DNA of 64,000 nucleotides, from positions 62,001-126,000 of the forward strand of contig CAVTSD010000005.1 in NCBI GenBank assembly GCA_963737365.1, given 5' to 3'. Position numbers and translations under genes: made by a program. The DNA is from Roseiarcus sp963737365 (GTDB lineage Bacteria > Pseudomonadota > Alphaproteobacteria > Rhizobiales > Beijerinckiaceae). Under the pieces are notes generated by a model. That model was not told where the DNA came from. It saw only the letters and a program-made list of their open reading frames with translations, and made no database searches. This document shows, piece by piece, positions 26,752 to 35,594 of this stretch. How positions within the stretch are numbered: position 1 is the first letter of the stretch; every line of letters starts with the position of its first letter.

Positions 26752-27273
26752 TCAGTAGCCAGCTCTAAGACCGTAACCGGCGAGCCATTTGGCTTTGCCG
26801 ATTTCCCGCTCGAGGATTGGCCGGATGACCTCGCAATTTGGCGCGTAGGCGAAGGTCGGGTCGACGCCAACGACACACCACTCGACGCCCCAAGAATTTC
26901 CGATGATGCCCAATTGTGTCCCGATTGAATAGACGACGGTCCGCTCCCTCTGATCGGACATTGCGGCGCGAGCGACGCAATAGCGGCGCGGAATATAAGA
27001 CAAACCATTGGACCGAAAGCCGATCTCGCGCACGCGGTCGAAGCCGCCGATCGCCAGATTTGAATTCCAAAACTCGCGCTGGGTCCCGGCGAAGCGACCG
27101 CTGATCGTCGACAGCACACCACCATCCTCGCATCCAGGCATGTCGGCGACAAACGGCGCCCAACGCGCCTCAGCTGGCGTATCGTAAAGGTTGAGCTCCG
27201 CCGGACCGCCGCCCGCCCAAGCGAGCGGAAAGAACGCGAAAAAAGCTAAAAGACTGAAGATCGTTCTCTTCAA
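26752..27273 (-). CDS. Secreted four-cysteine protein upstream of RNase T2
   Basis: Starting from TTG 27273, the 173-residue protein begins KRTIFSLLAFFAFFPLAWA, a clean signal peptide. GGGGAG stands eight bases before that TTG, which decides the start; upstream codons do not look coding. The mature part has four cysteines (MPGCEDGG, RRYCVARA, VEWCVVG, APNCEVI) enough for two disulfides. The segments LNLYDTPAEARWAPFVADM and SFAG.. are followed by YIPRRYCVARA and GNSWGVEWCVVG. I do not recognise a family with known function. Close spacing to the RNase T2 gene suggests a linked extracellular role, possibly assistance or inhibition of the nuclease, which is inference. Confidence 0.65.
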   Translation of the reverse strand: MKRTIFSLLAFFAFFPLAWAGGGPAELNLYDTPAEARWAPFVADMPGCEDGGVLSTISGRFAGTQREFWNSNLAIGGFDRVREIGFRSNGLSYIPRRYCVARAAMSDQRERTVVYSIGTQLGIIGNSWGVEWCVVGVDPTFAYAPNCEVIRPILEREIGKAKWLAGYGLRAGY

Positions 27274-27417
27274 CGCCGTTGCTCCCCGCAAACGAAACCC
27301 CGGCGCGCGCCGCTCGGCTGCGCCACAATGGCGCTCGGTGCTCGCCAAATCAAGCGAGCGCAAAGCGTTACGCGCAACTTTGCGGCGAGCGAGGAGGCCC
27401 ATTGGCCCTCTTCGGCC

Positions 27418-27906
27418 TTAGGAAAGGCGGCGCTTAATCTCGCCTATTTCGTGCGCCACCAGATCGGAGCCGCCGGGCCCCCTCATCTGGTCGGTAAGCA
27501 CGATTTCCGCCGCCCTTGCGGCATGCTCCGCCGCAGCGGCGCGAACCTCGGCCGACGCCTGCGCCTCCGCTAGCGCAATCTTCGCTTCGGCTTGCTTGGT
27601 GCGCCTGGCGATGAACTCCTTCAGCCGCTCGCCGGCCTCAATATTCAGTTGCTCCGCTTGAGCGCGGGCTTCAGCGACAATAGCCGCGGCGCTCGCTTCA
27701 GCTTCAGCAGACTTTTTCTCAAAGCTCGCCAAGAGCGACGTCGCCTCCTGGCGAAGCTTAGCGGCTTGAGCGAGTTCGGCCGCAATTGCTTCGCCGCGCG
27801 CGTCGAGGGCCTTCAGCACAACACGATGGGCGCCAAAATAAAGGAGCACGCCAATGAAGACGATGAAGCCGAGGAGGACGAAGAACTCCGCATCATAATC
27901 CATCAT
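27418..27906 (-). CDS. atpF: ATP synthase F0 subunit b
   Basis: Peripheral-stalk subunit linking F0 to F1. The 162-residue protein has one N-terminal membrane span (FFVLLGFIVFIGVLLYFG, about 7-25) and a long charged helix rich in Ala, Glu and Lys to the end. It is the last gene of the F0 operon, overlapping atpF2 by four bases. Alphaproteobacteria keep the F0 genes apart from the F1 operon, as here. The order atpI-atpB-atpE-b'-b is standard for this group. Confidence 0.93.
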   Translation of the reverse strand: MMDYDAEFFVLLGFIVFIGVLLYFGAHRVVLKALDARGEAIAAELAQAAKLRQEATSLLASFEKKSAEAEASAAAIVAEARAQAEQLNIEAGERLKEFIARRTKQAEAKIALAEAQASAEVRAAAAEHAARAAEIVLTDQMRGPGGSDLVAHEIGEIKRRLS

Positions 27907-28472
27907 GCGGCTCCGCTTAGCGACTTGACGGCCGCCGCGATCGACGATGGGTCAGCCGGCCGTCCGCCGAGGCGCTCAACGATCGCTCCCGCAGCGTCGC
28001 GGGCGACCTCCGCGACATTCGCCATAGCCTCGCCGCGCGTCTTGGCGATCTCCCGCTCGGCGTCGGCGAGCTTGGCCGCGAGCTCGTCCTCGAGCGCCTG
28101 CCGTTTGGCCTGGGCGTCAGCCGCGGCGGCTTCACGAGCGGCTTGGGCGAGGCTTTGCGCCTTCGCGCGCGCTTCGGCCAACGTCTTTTCATGCGCGGCG
28201 GCCGCAGCGTCAGCTTTCTGCTGCATCGCCGTCGCTTCGTCGAGGTCGGCAGCGATTCGGGCTTTGCGGCCCTCGATTACGGCGCCGAGTTGCGGCAAGC
28301 CTCGCTTGGCCAAGTACCAGTAGAGGAAGCCGAAGGCGATCGCGAACCACACGAGCTGCGACGGAAATGTGCTGGCGTCGAAAGGCGGAAAGTTCGCATG
28401 CGGGGCCTGACCGACCTGCGTTTGTGTCGCGTCGGAAGCCGCAGGTCCCCCGCTCAAATCCTTGGTGGCCAC
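27903..28472 (-). CDS. atpF2: ATP synthase F0 subunit b'
   Basis: The 189-residue b' subunit pairs with b to form the peripheral stalk heterodimer. It has a disordered N terminus (about 1-33), a membrane span (FPSQLVWFAIAFGFLYWYLA, about 35-54), then a long Ala-rich coiled coil. The motif AKRGLPQLGAVIEGRKARI after the span is typical of b'. Paired b and b' occur in photosynthetic and many other Alphaproteobacteria. Confidence 0.92.
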   Translation of the reverse strand: MATKDLSGGPAASDATQTQVGQAPHANFPPFDASTFPSQLVWFAIAFGFLYWYLAKRGLPQLGAVIEGRKARIAADLDEATAMQQKADAAAAAHEKTLAEARAKAQSLAQAAREAAAADAQAKRQALEDELAAKLADAEREIAKTRGEAMANVAEVARDAAGAIVERLGGRPADPSSIAAAVKSLSGAA

Positions 28473-28512
28473 GCCAAGCGCCCTCTCATAAAGCGAGCCG
28501 CACTCTGGCTCG

Positions 28513-28752
28513 TCACACTGCGAACAGCAACAGGAACGCGATCAGAAGCGCGAAGATGCCGAGCGCCTCGGTCACCGCGAAGCCAAAAATCAGGCGACCG
28601 AACTGACCTTCCACCGCCGACGGATTGCGCAGTGCGCCATTCAGGAACTGACCGAACAACGTGCCGACGCCGATACCGGCGGCTCCCGTCCCGATCGCGG
28701 CGAGGCCAGCGCCGATATATTTGGCGGCGATGGCGAGTTCATGCGGTTCCAT
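28513..28752 (-). CDS. atpE: ATP synthase F0 subunit c
   Basis: The 79-residue rotor subunit is a hairpin of two membrane helices. The first holds the glycine-rich GAGLAAIGTGAAGIGVGTLFG packing motif; the polar loop is RNPSAVEGQFGR. The second holds the proton-binding Glu in FAVTEALGIFALLIA (about residue 61). The proton is carried by a carboxylate without the extra polar ligands of sodium-type rings. It lies between subunit a and b'. Confidence 0.96.
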   Translation of the reverse strand: MEPHELAIAAKYIGAGLAAIGTGAAGIGVGTLFGQFLNGALRNPSAVEGQFGRLIFGFAVTEALGIFALLIAFLLLFAV

Positions 28753-28799
28753 TCGTTACTCCTTATGGCGTTCTTGAAGCTTTGCGGTTGATCAGAAGA

Positions 28800-29570
28800 T
28801 TAGTGCCCGCCCGGGTGAACCGCGTCGTTGAGATACATGCAAGTCAACATCGCGAACACGTAGGCCTGCAGGAAAGCGACGAGGAGCTCTAGAGCGAAGA
28901 GCCCGATCGTCATCAAGAAGGGCAGCACCGCGAACACCTTGAAGACAGCGCCGGCTCCAAGCAGCATGACGACAAACGCGCCGAAAACATTAAGCGTAAT
29001 GTGGCCAGCGAGCATATTGGCGAACAAGCGCACCGAATGGCTGACCGGGCGGACGAAGAAGGAGAAAACCTCGATCGCCACCACCAACGGCAGGATGTAG
29101 ATCGGCACGTCCGGCGGCACGAACAATTTGAAAAAATGCACCCCGTGATCCTTGATTCCCACGATCACGACGGTGAAAAAGACCATGAGCGCCAGTGCAG
29201 CGGTGATGATGATCTGGCTCGTCACCGTGAACGAATAAGGAATGAAGCCGATCAAGTTGCCGAGCAGCACAAAAAAGAAGATGCAAAACACCAACGGAAA
29301 AAACCGCATCCCCGCTTCGCCCGCGGAGGAGCGCACCATGCCGGCGATGAACTCGTAGGACATTTCGGCCATAGCCTGCAGGCGTCCGGGCACGCCGGAG
29401 TCGCCTCGCGCACCGATCGCGACCAAAAGACAGGTGATCGCGACCGCGAGCAGCATGAAGAGGCCCGAGTTGGTCAGGGAGACGTCGTGGCCTGCGACCT
29501 GAATCGAGACGACAGGGTGCAGGGCAAACTGTTCGATCGGATTGATCGCCGGTCCCGACTCTGCCGCCAC
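28800..29570 (-). CDS. atpB: ATP synthase F0 subunit a
   Basis: The 256-residue membrane subunit forms the proton half-channels. It starts at GTG 29570. The essential Arg is in SHSVRLFANMLAGHITL (about residue 185), and the C-terminal helix LLVAFLQAYVFAMLTCMYLNDA contains the conserved Gln. The N terminus NPIEQFALHP is typical of Alphaproteobacteria. It follows atpI and precedes atpE in the F0 operon. Confidence 0.95.
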   Translation of the reverse strand: MAAESGPAINPIEQFALHPVVSIQVAGHDVSLTNSGLFMLLAVAITCLLVAIGARGDSGVPGRLQAMAEMSYEFIAGMVRSSAGEAGMRFFPLVFCIFFFVLLGNLIGFIPYSFTVTSQIIITAALALMVFFTVVIVGIKDHGVHFFKLFVPPDVPIYILPLVVAIEVFSFFVRPVSHSVRLFANMLAGHITLNVFGAFVVMLLGAGAVFKVFAVLPFLMTIGLFALELLVAFLQAYVFAMLTCMYLNDAVHPGGH

Positions 29571-29729
29571 GTCTGCTAGTCCCCGTCGTCGTCCGCTTCG
29601 TTGTGAGGCTCAAAGCGCCCCGTCAGCGGCTCCGCGCCCCCCCAAACGAGGCGTCCCGTTCGGCTCGCGAAGGCGAGCGCCGCACGTCTTTATCCGGCGA
29701 GTTTGCGCGAGACAAGGGCGAATTGCGCT

Positions 29730-30065
29730 TCAAGGAGACCGTTTTGGCGAAGTCGTGCGGATGACGTTCCAGATCCCCGCCGCCACGCCGATCAGGAAAA
29801 ATACAATCAGAAACGCAGGATTGGTGTGGAGCGCGCGGTCGAGAACCCAGCCGATCCCCAAACCGATGATCACCGCCGAGACGAACTCGCTGCCGGCGCG
29901 CAAGCCAAGCGACATCGCCGAACCGGCCGCGTCCGGTTTGCGCTCGTGCTTTTGCTCCGGAGCAGGCGTCGGAGCTGGCCTACTCTTCAGGTCGCCCTTC
30001 AGCCGATCGAGCCTGGCTCGAAGCGCCGCAGGCTCGTCGTCGGGATCCCTGGGGTCCGAACTCAT
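29730..30065 (-). CDS. atpI: ATP synthase protein I
   Basis: AtpI is a small helper for c-ring assembly or magnesium handling. The 111-residue protein has a charged N-terminal half (RARLDRLKGDLKSRP) and two hydrophobic spans with the family motif GLRAGSEFVSAVIIGLGIGW (about 53-72) and FLIVFFLIGVAAGIWNVIR. It is the first gene of the F0 operon; the promoter must lie in the 170 bases shared with the divergent DUF1345 gene. Confidence 0.88.
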   Translation of the reverse strand: MSSDPRDPDDEPAALRARLDRLKGDLKSRPAPTPAPEQKHERKPDAAGSAMSLGLRAGSEFVSAVIIGLGIGWVLDRALHTNPAFLIVFFLIGVAAGIWNVIRTTSPKRSP

Positions 30066-30234
30066 GGGGTCAAATCCTCCCTGGCGGCAAATTCCGGCAG
30101 GCGCCGCCCTGTTTCAACGCGGCGCCTGCCGCACGGGCCTTTCTAGCATCGAAAGGAGAAGCCTTGGTAGCGCGCTTGACCCTCGCCGCCGCCTCGGGCA
30201 AGGCAGGCCTCCCCTGGACCCGAATGGCCCTCGC

Positions 30235-31026
30235 ATGCCCAAGTCGCCGCCCCCGACGAGAGCCGACAAGGCAGCCGGAACGCCCAAGTCGTCGCCTCCA
30301 GCGGGAACCAATAAGGCGCCTGGATCCTCAAATCGGCAGCGAGCGCCCGGCCCCGGACAGCCGGCCGCCCATTCCTATCCTGGCTTTCTCAGAACCTTTG
30401 CGCATCGGCCGCGTCTCCTGGCGGGAGCGGCGCTCATGATCGCGGCCTATATCCTCTTGCAGCTCGGAGTGGACATTCGCGAGGCGACGCGCCTGTTGAT
30501 CGCCTGGAATGCGGGGGCTTGGGCGTTCCTCCTCATGATCGGGCAGATGGTGACGGATCCAAAGCAGCAGGCGCGTGTAAGGCCCGAGGACGAGAACCAG
30601 TGGGTTCTGGTGGTCCTCGGCGCTGTCGCGTCCCTCGCCGCGATAGCCGCAATCGTCTGGGAGCTTGGACCCGTCAAGACCATGGCGGGCTGGCAAAAAG
30701 CCGGCCATCTGACGCTGGTCGCCCTGACGGTGCTCAGCGCCTGGGCCTTCCTGCAGGTGATGTTCGGCCTGCACTACGCCGGCGTCTATTACCAGCGCCA
30801 CAAGGGCGGGGTTGCTGGGGGCCTGGAGTTTCCGGGAAACCCCCAGCCGGACTGGATGGAGTTCTTCTATCAGGCTTTCACCGTCGGCTCCACATTCGCC
30901 TCCTCCGACGTCAACGTCTCCTCGAAGCGCATGCGACGGATTGTCGTCATTCAGGGCGTCGCCTGCTTCTTCTTCAACGCGATCATCCTTGCGCTCACCA
31001 TCAACGTCGCCGCGAACCTCTTCTAG
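30235..31026 (+). CDS. DUF1345 membrane protein
   Basis: The 263-residue protein starts with a Pro/Ser/Lys-rich tail of about 65 residues (MPKSPPPTRADKAAGTPKSS) and continues with about six membrane spans. DUF1345 signatures are WAFLQVMFGLHYAGVYY (about 175) and FFYQAFTVGSTFASSDVNVSS (about 215, cited as YQAFTVGSTFASSDV) followed by KRMRRIV. Function unknown. The true start is unsure: the tail is low-complexity and ATG 30436 would begin directly at the first span. Confidence 0.82.
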   Translation: MPKSPPPTRADKAAGTPKSSPPAGTNKAPGSSNRQRAPGPGQPAAHSYPGFLRTFAHRPRLLAGAALMIAAYILLQLGVDIREATRLLIAWNAGAWAFLLMIGQMVTDPKQQARVRPEDENQWVLVVLGAVASLAAIAAIVWELGPVKTMAGWQKAGHLTLVALTVLSAWAFLQVMFGLHYAGVYYQRHKGGVAGGLEFPGNPQPDWMEFFYQAFTVGSTFASSDVNVSSKRMRRIVVIQGVACFFFNAIILALTINVAANLF

Positions 31027-31055
31027 CCGGCGCTTTTGCCGGATATAGAGCGGCC

Positions 31056-32651
31056 ATGACCGAACCCGCCGACGTTTCCCCTCGCGCCCGCGCCACCCTG
31101 CCCCGAGGATTTGCAGACCGCGACGCGAGCGATCTCGTCGCGGCGCAAGCGATGATGGCCAAGATCGGCGAGGTCTATGCGCTCTACGGATTCGAGGGCG
31201 TGGAGACGCCGTTCATCGAGTACACCGACGCGCTTGGCAAGTTTCTGCCCGACCAGGATCGGCCGAACGAAGGCGTGTTCTCGTTCAAGGACGACGACGA
31301 GCAATGGCTGTCGCTGCGCTATGACCTGACGGCGCCGCTCGCGCGCTATGTGGCCGAGAACTACGACCGGCTGCCGAAGCCTTATCGCTCCTATCGCGCG
31401 GGCTGGGTGTTCCGCAACGAAAAGCCCGGCCCGGGACGCTTTCGACAGTTCATGCAGTTCGACGCCGACACGGTCGGCTCGGCGTCGCCGGCGGCGGATG
31501 CTGAAATCTGCATGATGGCCGCAGATTGCCTGGAAGCGCTTGGCATCAAGCGCGGCGACTACGTCATCAAGGTCAACAACCGCAAGGTGCTCGACGGCGT
31601 GATGGAGGCGATCGGGCTCGGCGGCGCCGAAAACGCGGGACGGCGCCTGACGGTCTTACGCGCGATCGACAAGCTCGACAGGCTCGGCGGCTACGGCGTC
31701 TACGATCTGCTTACATCGGGGCGAAAGGACGAGAGCGGCGATTTTACAAAGGGGGCAAATCTCAACGAGGATCAAGCCTATCGAATGCTAAGTCTATTTA
31801 GCAAGCAGCCCCTGCTGGAGGACGGGAACTCAATCACGCTCACGCTGCCCGGCGACCAGCCTTCAGCGTCGGAAGAGATCGTGACCAGCAACGCTGACGT
31901 TCTGCAAACAATGGCCCTCCCGTTCAAAGACGCCGCCAGCGGGCGGCTCCAAGAAGGTCTCTCCGAGCTGCGCGAGATCGCAGCCATTGTAGAGACTGCG
32001 GGCTACGGGCTTAACCGCATCCGCATCGACCCTTCGGTGGTGCGCGGGCTCGAATATTACACCGGCCCCGTCTTCGAGGCGGAGCTCACCTTCGAGGTGA
32101 AGGACGACGACGGCCGGCCGGTCCGCTTCGGCTCGGTCGGGGGCGGCGGGCGCTATGACGGACTCGTCGCCCGCTTCCGCGCCGAGCCGGTGCCCGCGAC
32201 CGGCTTCTCGATCGGCGTCTCGCGGCTGCTCGCTGCGTTGCGCGCGATCAAGAGCCCGATCGTCGCGGCGGCCGAGACCCCCGGCCCGGTCGTCGTGCTT
32301 GCGCTCGACCGCGACGCGGCCTCGATGGCGAACTACCAGCGGCTCGTGGCGCGCCTCCGCGAGGCCAAGATCGCGTCCGAGCTTTACCTGGGATCGGCCG
32401 GCATGAACGCGCAGCTCAAATATGCGGACCGACGCAGGAGCCGTGTCGCCGTCATCCAGGGCTCGAACGAGCGCAACGCGGCAGGTGGCCCGCAGGTCAC
32501 CATCCGCGACCTCAACCTCGGCGCCGAGCTTGCGAAGTCGACCAAGGACCGCGCCGACTATCTGGAATTGCGCCAGCGCGCCCAGTTCGCCGCGCCCGAG
32601 GCGGAGCTGGTCGAGCGGGTGCTGGAGGTTCTGGCGCGGGGCTCGATGTAA
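31056..32651 (+). CDS. hisS: Histidyl-tRNA synthetase
   Basis: Class II synthetase charging tRNA-His. The 531-residue protein shows LPRGFADRDASD at the start, motif 2 YRAGWVFRNEKPGPGRFRQF (about 110-129), the histidine-A motif RGLEYYTGPVFEAE (about 330) and motif 3 GGGGRYDGLVARF (about 360). The C-terminal anticodon domain includes VVVLALDRDA and MNAQLKYADRRRSRVAVIQGSNE. It is a little long, as in other Hyphomicrobiales. It lies 29 bases after the DUF1345 gene, with an intergenic repeat region downstream. Confidence 0.95.
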   Translation: MTEPADVSPRARATLPRGFADRDASDLVAAQAMMAKIGEVYALYGFEGVETPFIEYTDALGKFLPDQDRPNEGVFSFKDDDEQWLSLRYDLTAPLARYVAENYDRLPKPYRSYRAGWVFRNEKPGPGRFRQFMQFDADTVGSASPAADAEICMMAADCLEALGIKRGDYVIKVNNRKVLDGVMEAIGLGGAENAGRRLTVLRAIDKLDRLGGYGVYDLLTSGRKDESGDFTKGANLNEDQAYRMLSLFSKQPLLEDGNSITLTLPGDQPSASEEIVTSNADVLQTMALPFKDAASGRLQEGLSELREIAAIVETAGYGLNRIRIDPSVVRGLEYYTGPVFEAELTFEVKDDDGRPVRFGSVGGGGRYDGLVARFRAEPVPATGFSIGVSRLLAALRAIKSPIVAAAETPGPVVVLALDRDAASMANYQRLVARLREAKIASELYLGSAGMNAQLKYADRRRSRVAVIQGSNERNAAGGPQVTIRDLNLGAELAKSTKDRADYLELRQRAQFAAPEAELVERVLEVLARGSM

Positions 32652-32814
32652 TTAAACTAAATTGTCTTGTGTATCAGCTGTCTCGACTGATAGGCGGCAT
32701 CGTCCGGTCGAGCGGTTTGGATTGTCTTGGGAGCCCCACCTTTCGATGCAAAAACCCCCGATTATGGGGTTGGAATTCCTTGGATTTCCTTGGATTCTCT
32801 CGTCCGAAACAAGC

Positions 32815-32830
32815 CTTTTCAATGGGTTAC
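32815..32830 (+). repeat. 16-base sequence shared with 48325-48340
   Basis: CTTTTCAATGGGTTAC occurs here and again, exactly, at 48325-48340. In both places a run of eight or more A or T and a CTT motif follow within about 30 bases. A shorter copy of its start (GGGGCTTTTCAAT) is at about 48228-48240. Confidence 0.7.
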
Positions 32831-32905
32831 ACGGGAAATTCGAGGAAATTTTTTTTCTTGAGCCTTTTTCCCTTGGAGCACGCTGTGAGCGGATGGACGC
32901 AGCGC

Positions 32906-33018
32906 TGTCATTGCGCGCCATAGCGTCGAAAGACCCTGTCCTTCCGGACAGGAAGCCCGAGGAACGCCAGGCGCCAGGTCCTTTGGATTGCTTCGTCGCT
33001 GCGCTTCTCGCAATGACA
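32906..33018. repeat. Dispersed intergenic repeat with TGTCATTGCG ends
   Basis: The ends TGTCATTGCG (32906) and CGCAATGACA (33018) are perfect inverses around about 93 bases. Read on the minus strand it gives the familiar VIARSAATKQS-type nonsense peptide known from palindromic intergenic repeats of Hyphomicrobiales. It lies between two convergent genes, the usual site of such elements. Confidence 0.75.
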
Positions 33019-33211
33019 AAACCGTCCGAACGCAATACGGTCTAGCGCCCGCGGCGCTGACGCCGACGCCAAAACCCTTGGCTGCGGAAGAACAGAAAAG
33101 TACATCGGGCAAGCCTAGTCTAGATTTTGGTTTTATACAATAAATCGTCATCCGGCCCGCTGCGTTCGGCCACCGGACACCACTGCCTGATTCGCGCAGA
33201 AGGCCCGCCTC

Positions 33212-34480
33212 TCAGCCCGGGATCCGCACCGGCAATTCGCTGATCCCGTGAACGAAGGACGAGAACACCCGCTTGGGCTCGCCGACGACCTCGATGCCAG
33301 GCAGGCGGTCGAGGATTTCTTCCCACAGGATTTTCAATTGCATTTCAGCCAGGCTCTTGCCGACGCAGCGGTGAATGCCGAAGCCGAACGAGAGATGCTG
33401 GCGCGGACGGGCGCGGTCGACGATGAAGCGGTCGGGCTCTTCGATCGCCTCCTCGTCGCGGTTGCCCGAGATGTACCACATGGCGATCTTGTCCCCCTTG
33501 GGGATGAGATGGCCGCCGAACTCGACGTCTTCAAGCGCGGTGCGGCGCATGTAGCAGAGGGGCGTCTGGTAGCGAATGATCTCCGGCGACAACGAGTCGA
33601 CGAGTTCGGGCCTGGCGCGAAGTTTGGCGAATTCGTCCGGGTTCTGGCTCAGAAACAAGAGGCCGCCGCTCATCGAATTGCGGGTCGTGTCGTTGCCCCC
33701 GACAATCAGCAGAATGACGTTGCCGAGATATTCGCGGGCGCTCATATTCCGCGTGGCTTCGCCATGCGCGAGCATGGAAATGAGATCGCGGCGTGGCTCG
33801 GAATTGACCCGCTCGTTCCACAAATTCATGAAATAGCCGAGGCACTCGCGAAAGACCGCCTCGCGATGGTCCTCGCTTTCGACGAGCCCACCCTCGTGCG
33901 GGATCGCGGTCGAGACGTCCGACCAGTAGCTGAGCTTGCGCCGGTCCCCGAACGGAAAGTCGAACAGGGTCGCGAGCATCTGGCAGGTGAGCTCGATCGA
34001 AACCTTGTCCACCCAGTCGAAGGTTTCGCCGCGCGGCAGGCCGTCGAGCGTGTCGCGCACACGGGAGCGGATCAGGCCCTCGAAATTGGCCAGATTCTCC
34101 GGCGAGACGATCGGCTGAACGACTTTCCTCTGCACGTCATGCTTGGGCGGATCCATGGCGATGAACATCGGCAGTTCGAGGTCGCCCCCGCGATCCCGCA
34201 GCGTAATGCCGCCGAGGGACGAACTGGACGAAAATCGCCGATGGTCAACTTCGAGCGCGATGATGTCCTTATGCTTGGTCACCGACCAGTAGGGACCGAG
34301 CGGGCTTGCCGGGCAATAATGGACCGGCGCCTCGCGCCGCAGACGGCGGAAATAGGGTTGCCAGACGTCGTCCTGATACAAAGCGGGATTGCTGACGTCG
34401 ATTTCATCGAGCGGCATACTTTCGGCGAGCGCCGCGTGATCGACTGCTTCGGGCGCTCTCATGACCGACGCGATTGTCAT
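33212..34480 (-). CDS. CYP153-type cytochrome P450
   Basis: The 422-residue haem monooxygenase has the I-helix motif IVGGNDTTRNSMSGG (about 250), the ExxR in SPEIIRYQTP (about 290), and the haem loop HLSFGFGIHRCVGKSLAEMQ with its Cys ligand (about 360). The GGNDTTRN and HLSFGFGIHRC versions match CYP153 enzymes, which hydroxylate terminal carbons of alkanes and similar chains. Start at 34480 follows an AAGGGG site. No ferredoxin or ferredoxin reductase gene is next to it, unlike classical CYP153 operons, so electrons must come from unlinked partners. Confidence 0.85.
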   Translation of the reverse strand: MTIASVMRAPEAVDHAALAESMPLDEIDVSNPALYQDDVWQPYFRRLRREAPVHYCPASPLGPYWSVTKHKDIIALEVDHRRFSSSSSLGGITLRDRGGDLELPMFIAMDPPKHDVQRKVVQPIVSPENLANFEGLIRSRVRDTLDGLPRGETFDWVDKVSIELTCQMLATLFDFPFGDRRKLSYWSDVSTAIPHEGGLVESEDHREAVFRECLGYFMNLWNERVNSEPRRDLISMLAHGEATRNMSAREYLGNVILLIVGGNDTTRNSMSGGLLFLSQNPDEFAKLRARPELVDSLSPEIIRYQTPLCYMRRTALEDVEFGGHLIPKGDKIAMWYISGNRDEEAIEEPDRFIVDRARPRQHLSFGFGIHRCVGKSLAEMQLKILWEEILDRLPGIEVVGEPKRVFSSFVHGISELPVRIPG

Positions 34481-34672
34481 CGCCGGACCCCTTCGTTCTA
34501 GCGTGCGCGTTCCGTGCAGGCTGACGGCGGGCCCTCCCCGCCAACTCGCCGCGCGTATTGGACGCAAGTCACCCGGTTAACACGCCACAGGATAACGTCC
34601 AACAAAAGAGGGGCCGAATGAGGGCCAGACCTGGGGATGCCGCTGGGGCAGTTATTGGGCCGTGACGCAAAC

Positions 34673-35567
34673 TCACCCCTCGACGAAATCCTTGCGCGCG
34701 AAGCCCTGCGCGTAGAGCAGCGCCGAGAGATCGGTGCGCTCGATGCGCGCGTCCGCCGCGGCGGCGACCTTGGGCTTGGCGCGGTAGGCGACACCGAGTC
34801 CGGCCGCTTGCAGCATCGGAAGATCATTGGCGCCGTCGCCGATGGCGAGCGTCTCTTCAAGCGAAACGCCCATCGCGGCGGCGATCTCTTTCAGCGCGCT
34901 GAGCTTGGCGTCCTGGCCGAGGATCGGCTCGATGACCCTTCCGCTCAGCTTGCCGCCTTCGATCATGAGCATGTTGGCGCGGTCCTCGTGGGCGCCGAGC
35001 CGCTCGCGAATGGCGCCTGTGAACTGGCGAAAGCCGCCGGATACGATCGCGACATAGGCGTCGTTCGCCCGCATCGTCTGAACGAGCGTGCGCGCTCCGC
35101 GATTGAGCATGATGCGCTCTTTCAGCACCGCCTCGATCACCGTCTCGGGAAGGCCGGCGAGCAGCGCCACGCGCTCGCGCAAGGCCGGCGCAAAAGCGAC
35201 CTCGCCGCGCATCGCCCGCTCGGTGATCGCGGCGACACGCTCGCCGACCCCGGCAAAATCCGCAAGCTCGTCGATGCATTCCTGACCGATCAGCGTCGAA
35301 TCCATGTCGGCGACCAAAAGGCGCTTTCCGGCGAAGGGCGAGCGGCTGGACGATAACGTCGATCGGCTCTTGCGCGAGCGCGCGGTCGAGCGCGGCGCGC
35401 TTGGCCTTCAGGTCCCCGGTGAAAACAAGATCGGCCGCGACGCCTTCGTCGAGCCAACGCCGGCGCTCGATCCCGTTAAGGGCTTGCGCGGCCCGGTCGA
35501 CTGTTGCTTCGCTGAGCGGCGCGTTCGATGGATCGGCGATGAGCGTGGCGACGAGGACGGACGACAT
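34673..35567 (-). pseudogene. serB: Phosphoserine phosphatase, one-base frameshift
   Basis: SerB makes L-serine from phosphoserine. Reconstructed length is about 297 residues, as expected. The N-terminal part (start ATG 35567, SSVLVATLIADPSNAPLSE) reads into IDVIVQPLALRRK. The downstream frame then resumes at RLLVADMDSTLIGQECIDEL with the HAD nucleophile Asp-Met-Asp, and continues with IVSGGFRQF and GDGANDLPML. The frame break lies at the T run 35325-35327 (AAA on the coding strand); one fewer base gives RRKRLLVADMDST. Loss of serB would normally require serine supply, so an assembly error is a real possibility. Confidence 0.82.
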
Positions 35568-35594
35568 GACGCTTCCGGGGGAGCAGGCAAACAC

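Larger units (their letters stand above)
32652..33211. other. 560-base gene-free region with repeats
   Basis: Between convergent hisS and the P450 gene there is no credible gene. It holds tandem short runs (tggaattccttggatttccttgg, about 32770), a 16-base sequence shared with 48325-48340, and a dispersed repeat at 32906-33018 that are listed separately. The last 160 bases show nothing distinctive. Confidence 0.6.

Noticed and set aside
33248..34501. 417-codon plus-strand frame across the P450
   Set aside because: Antisense shadow; the P450 haem and ExxR motifs are on the minus strand.
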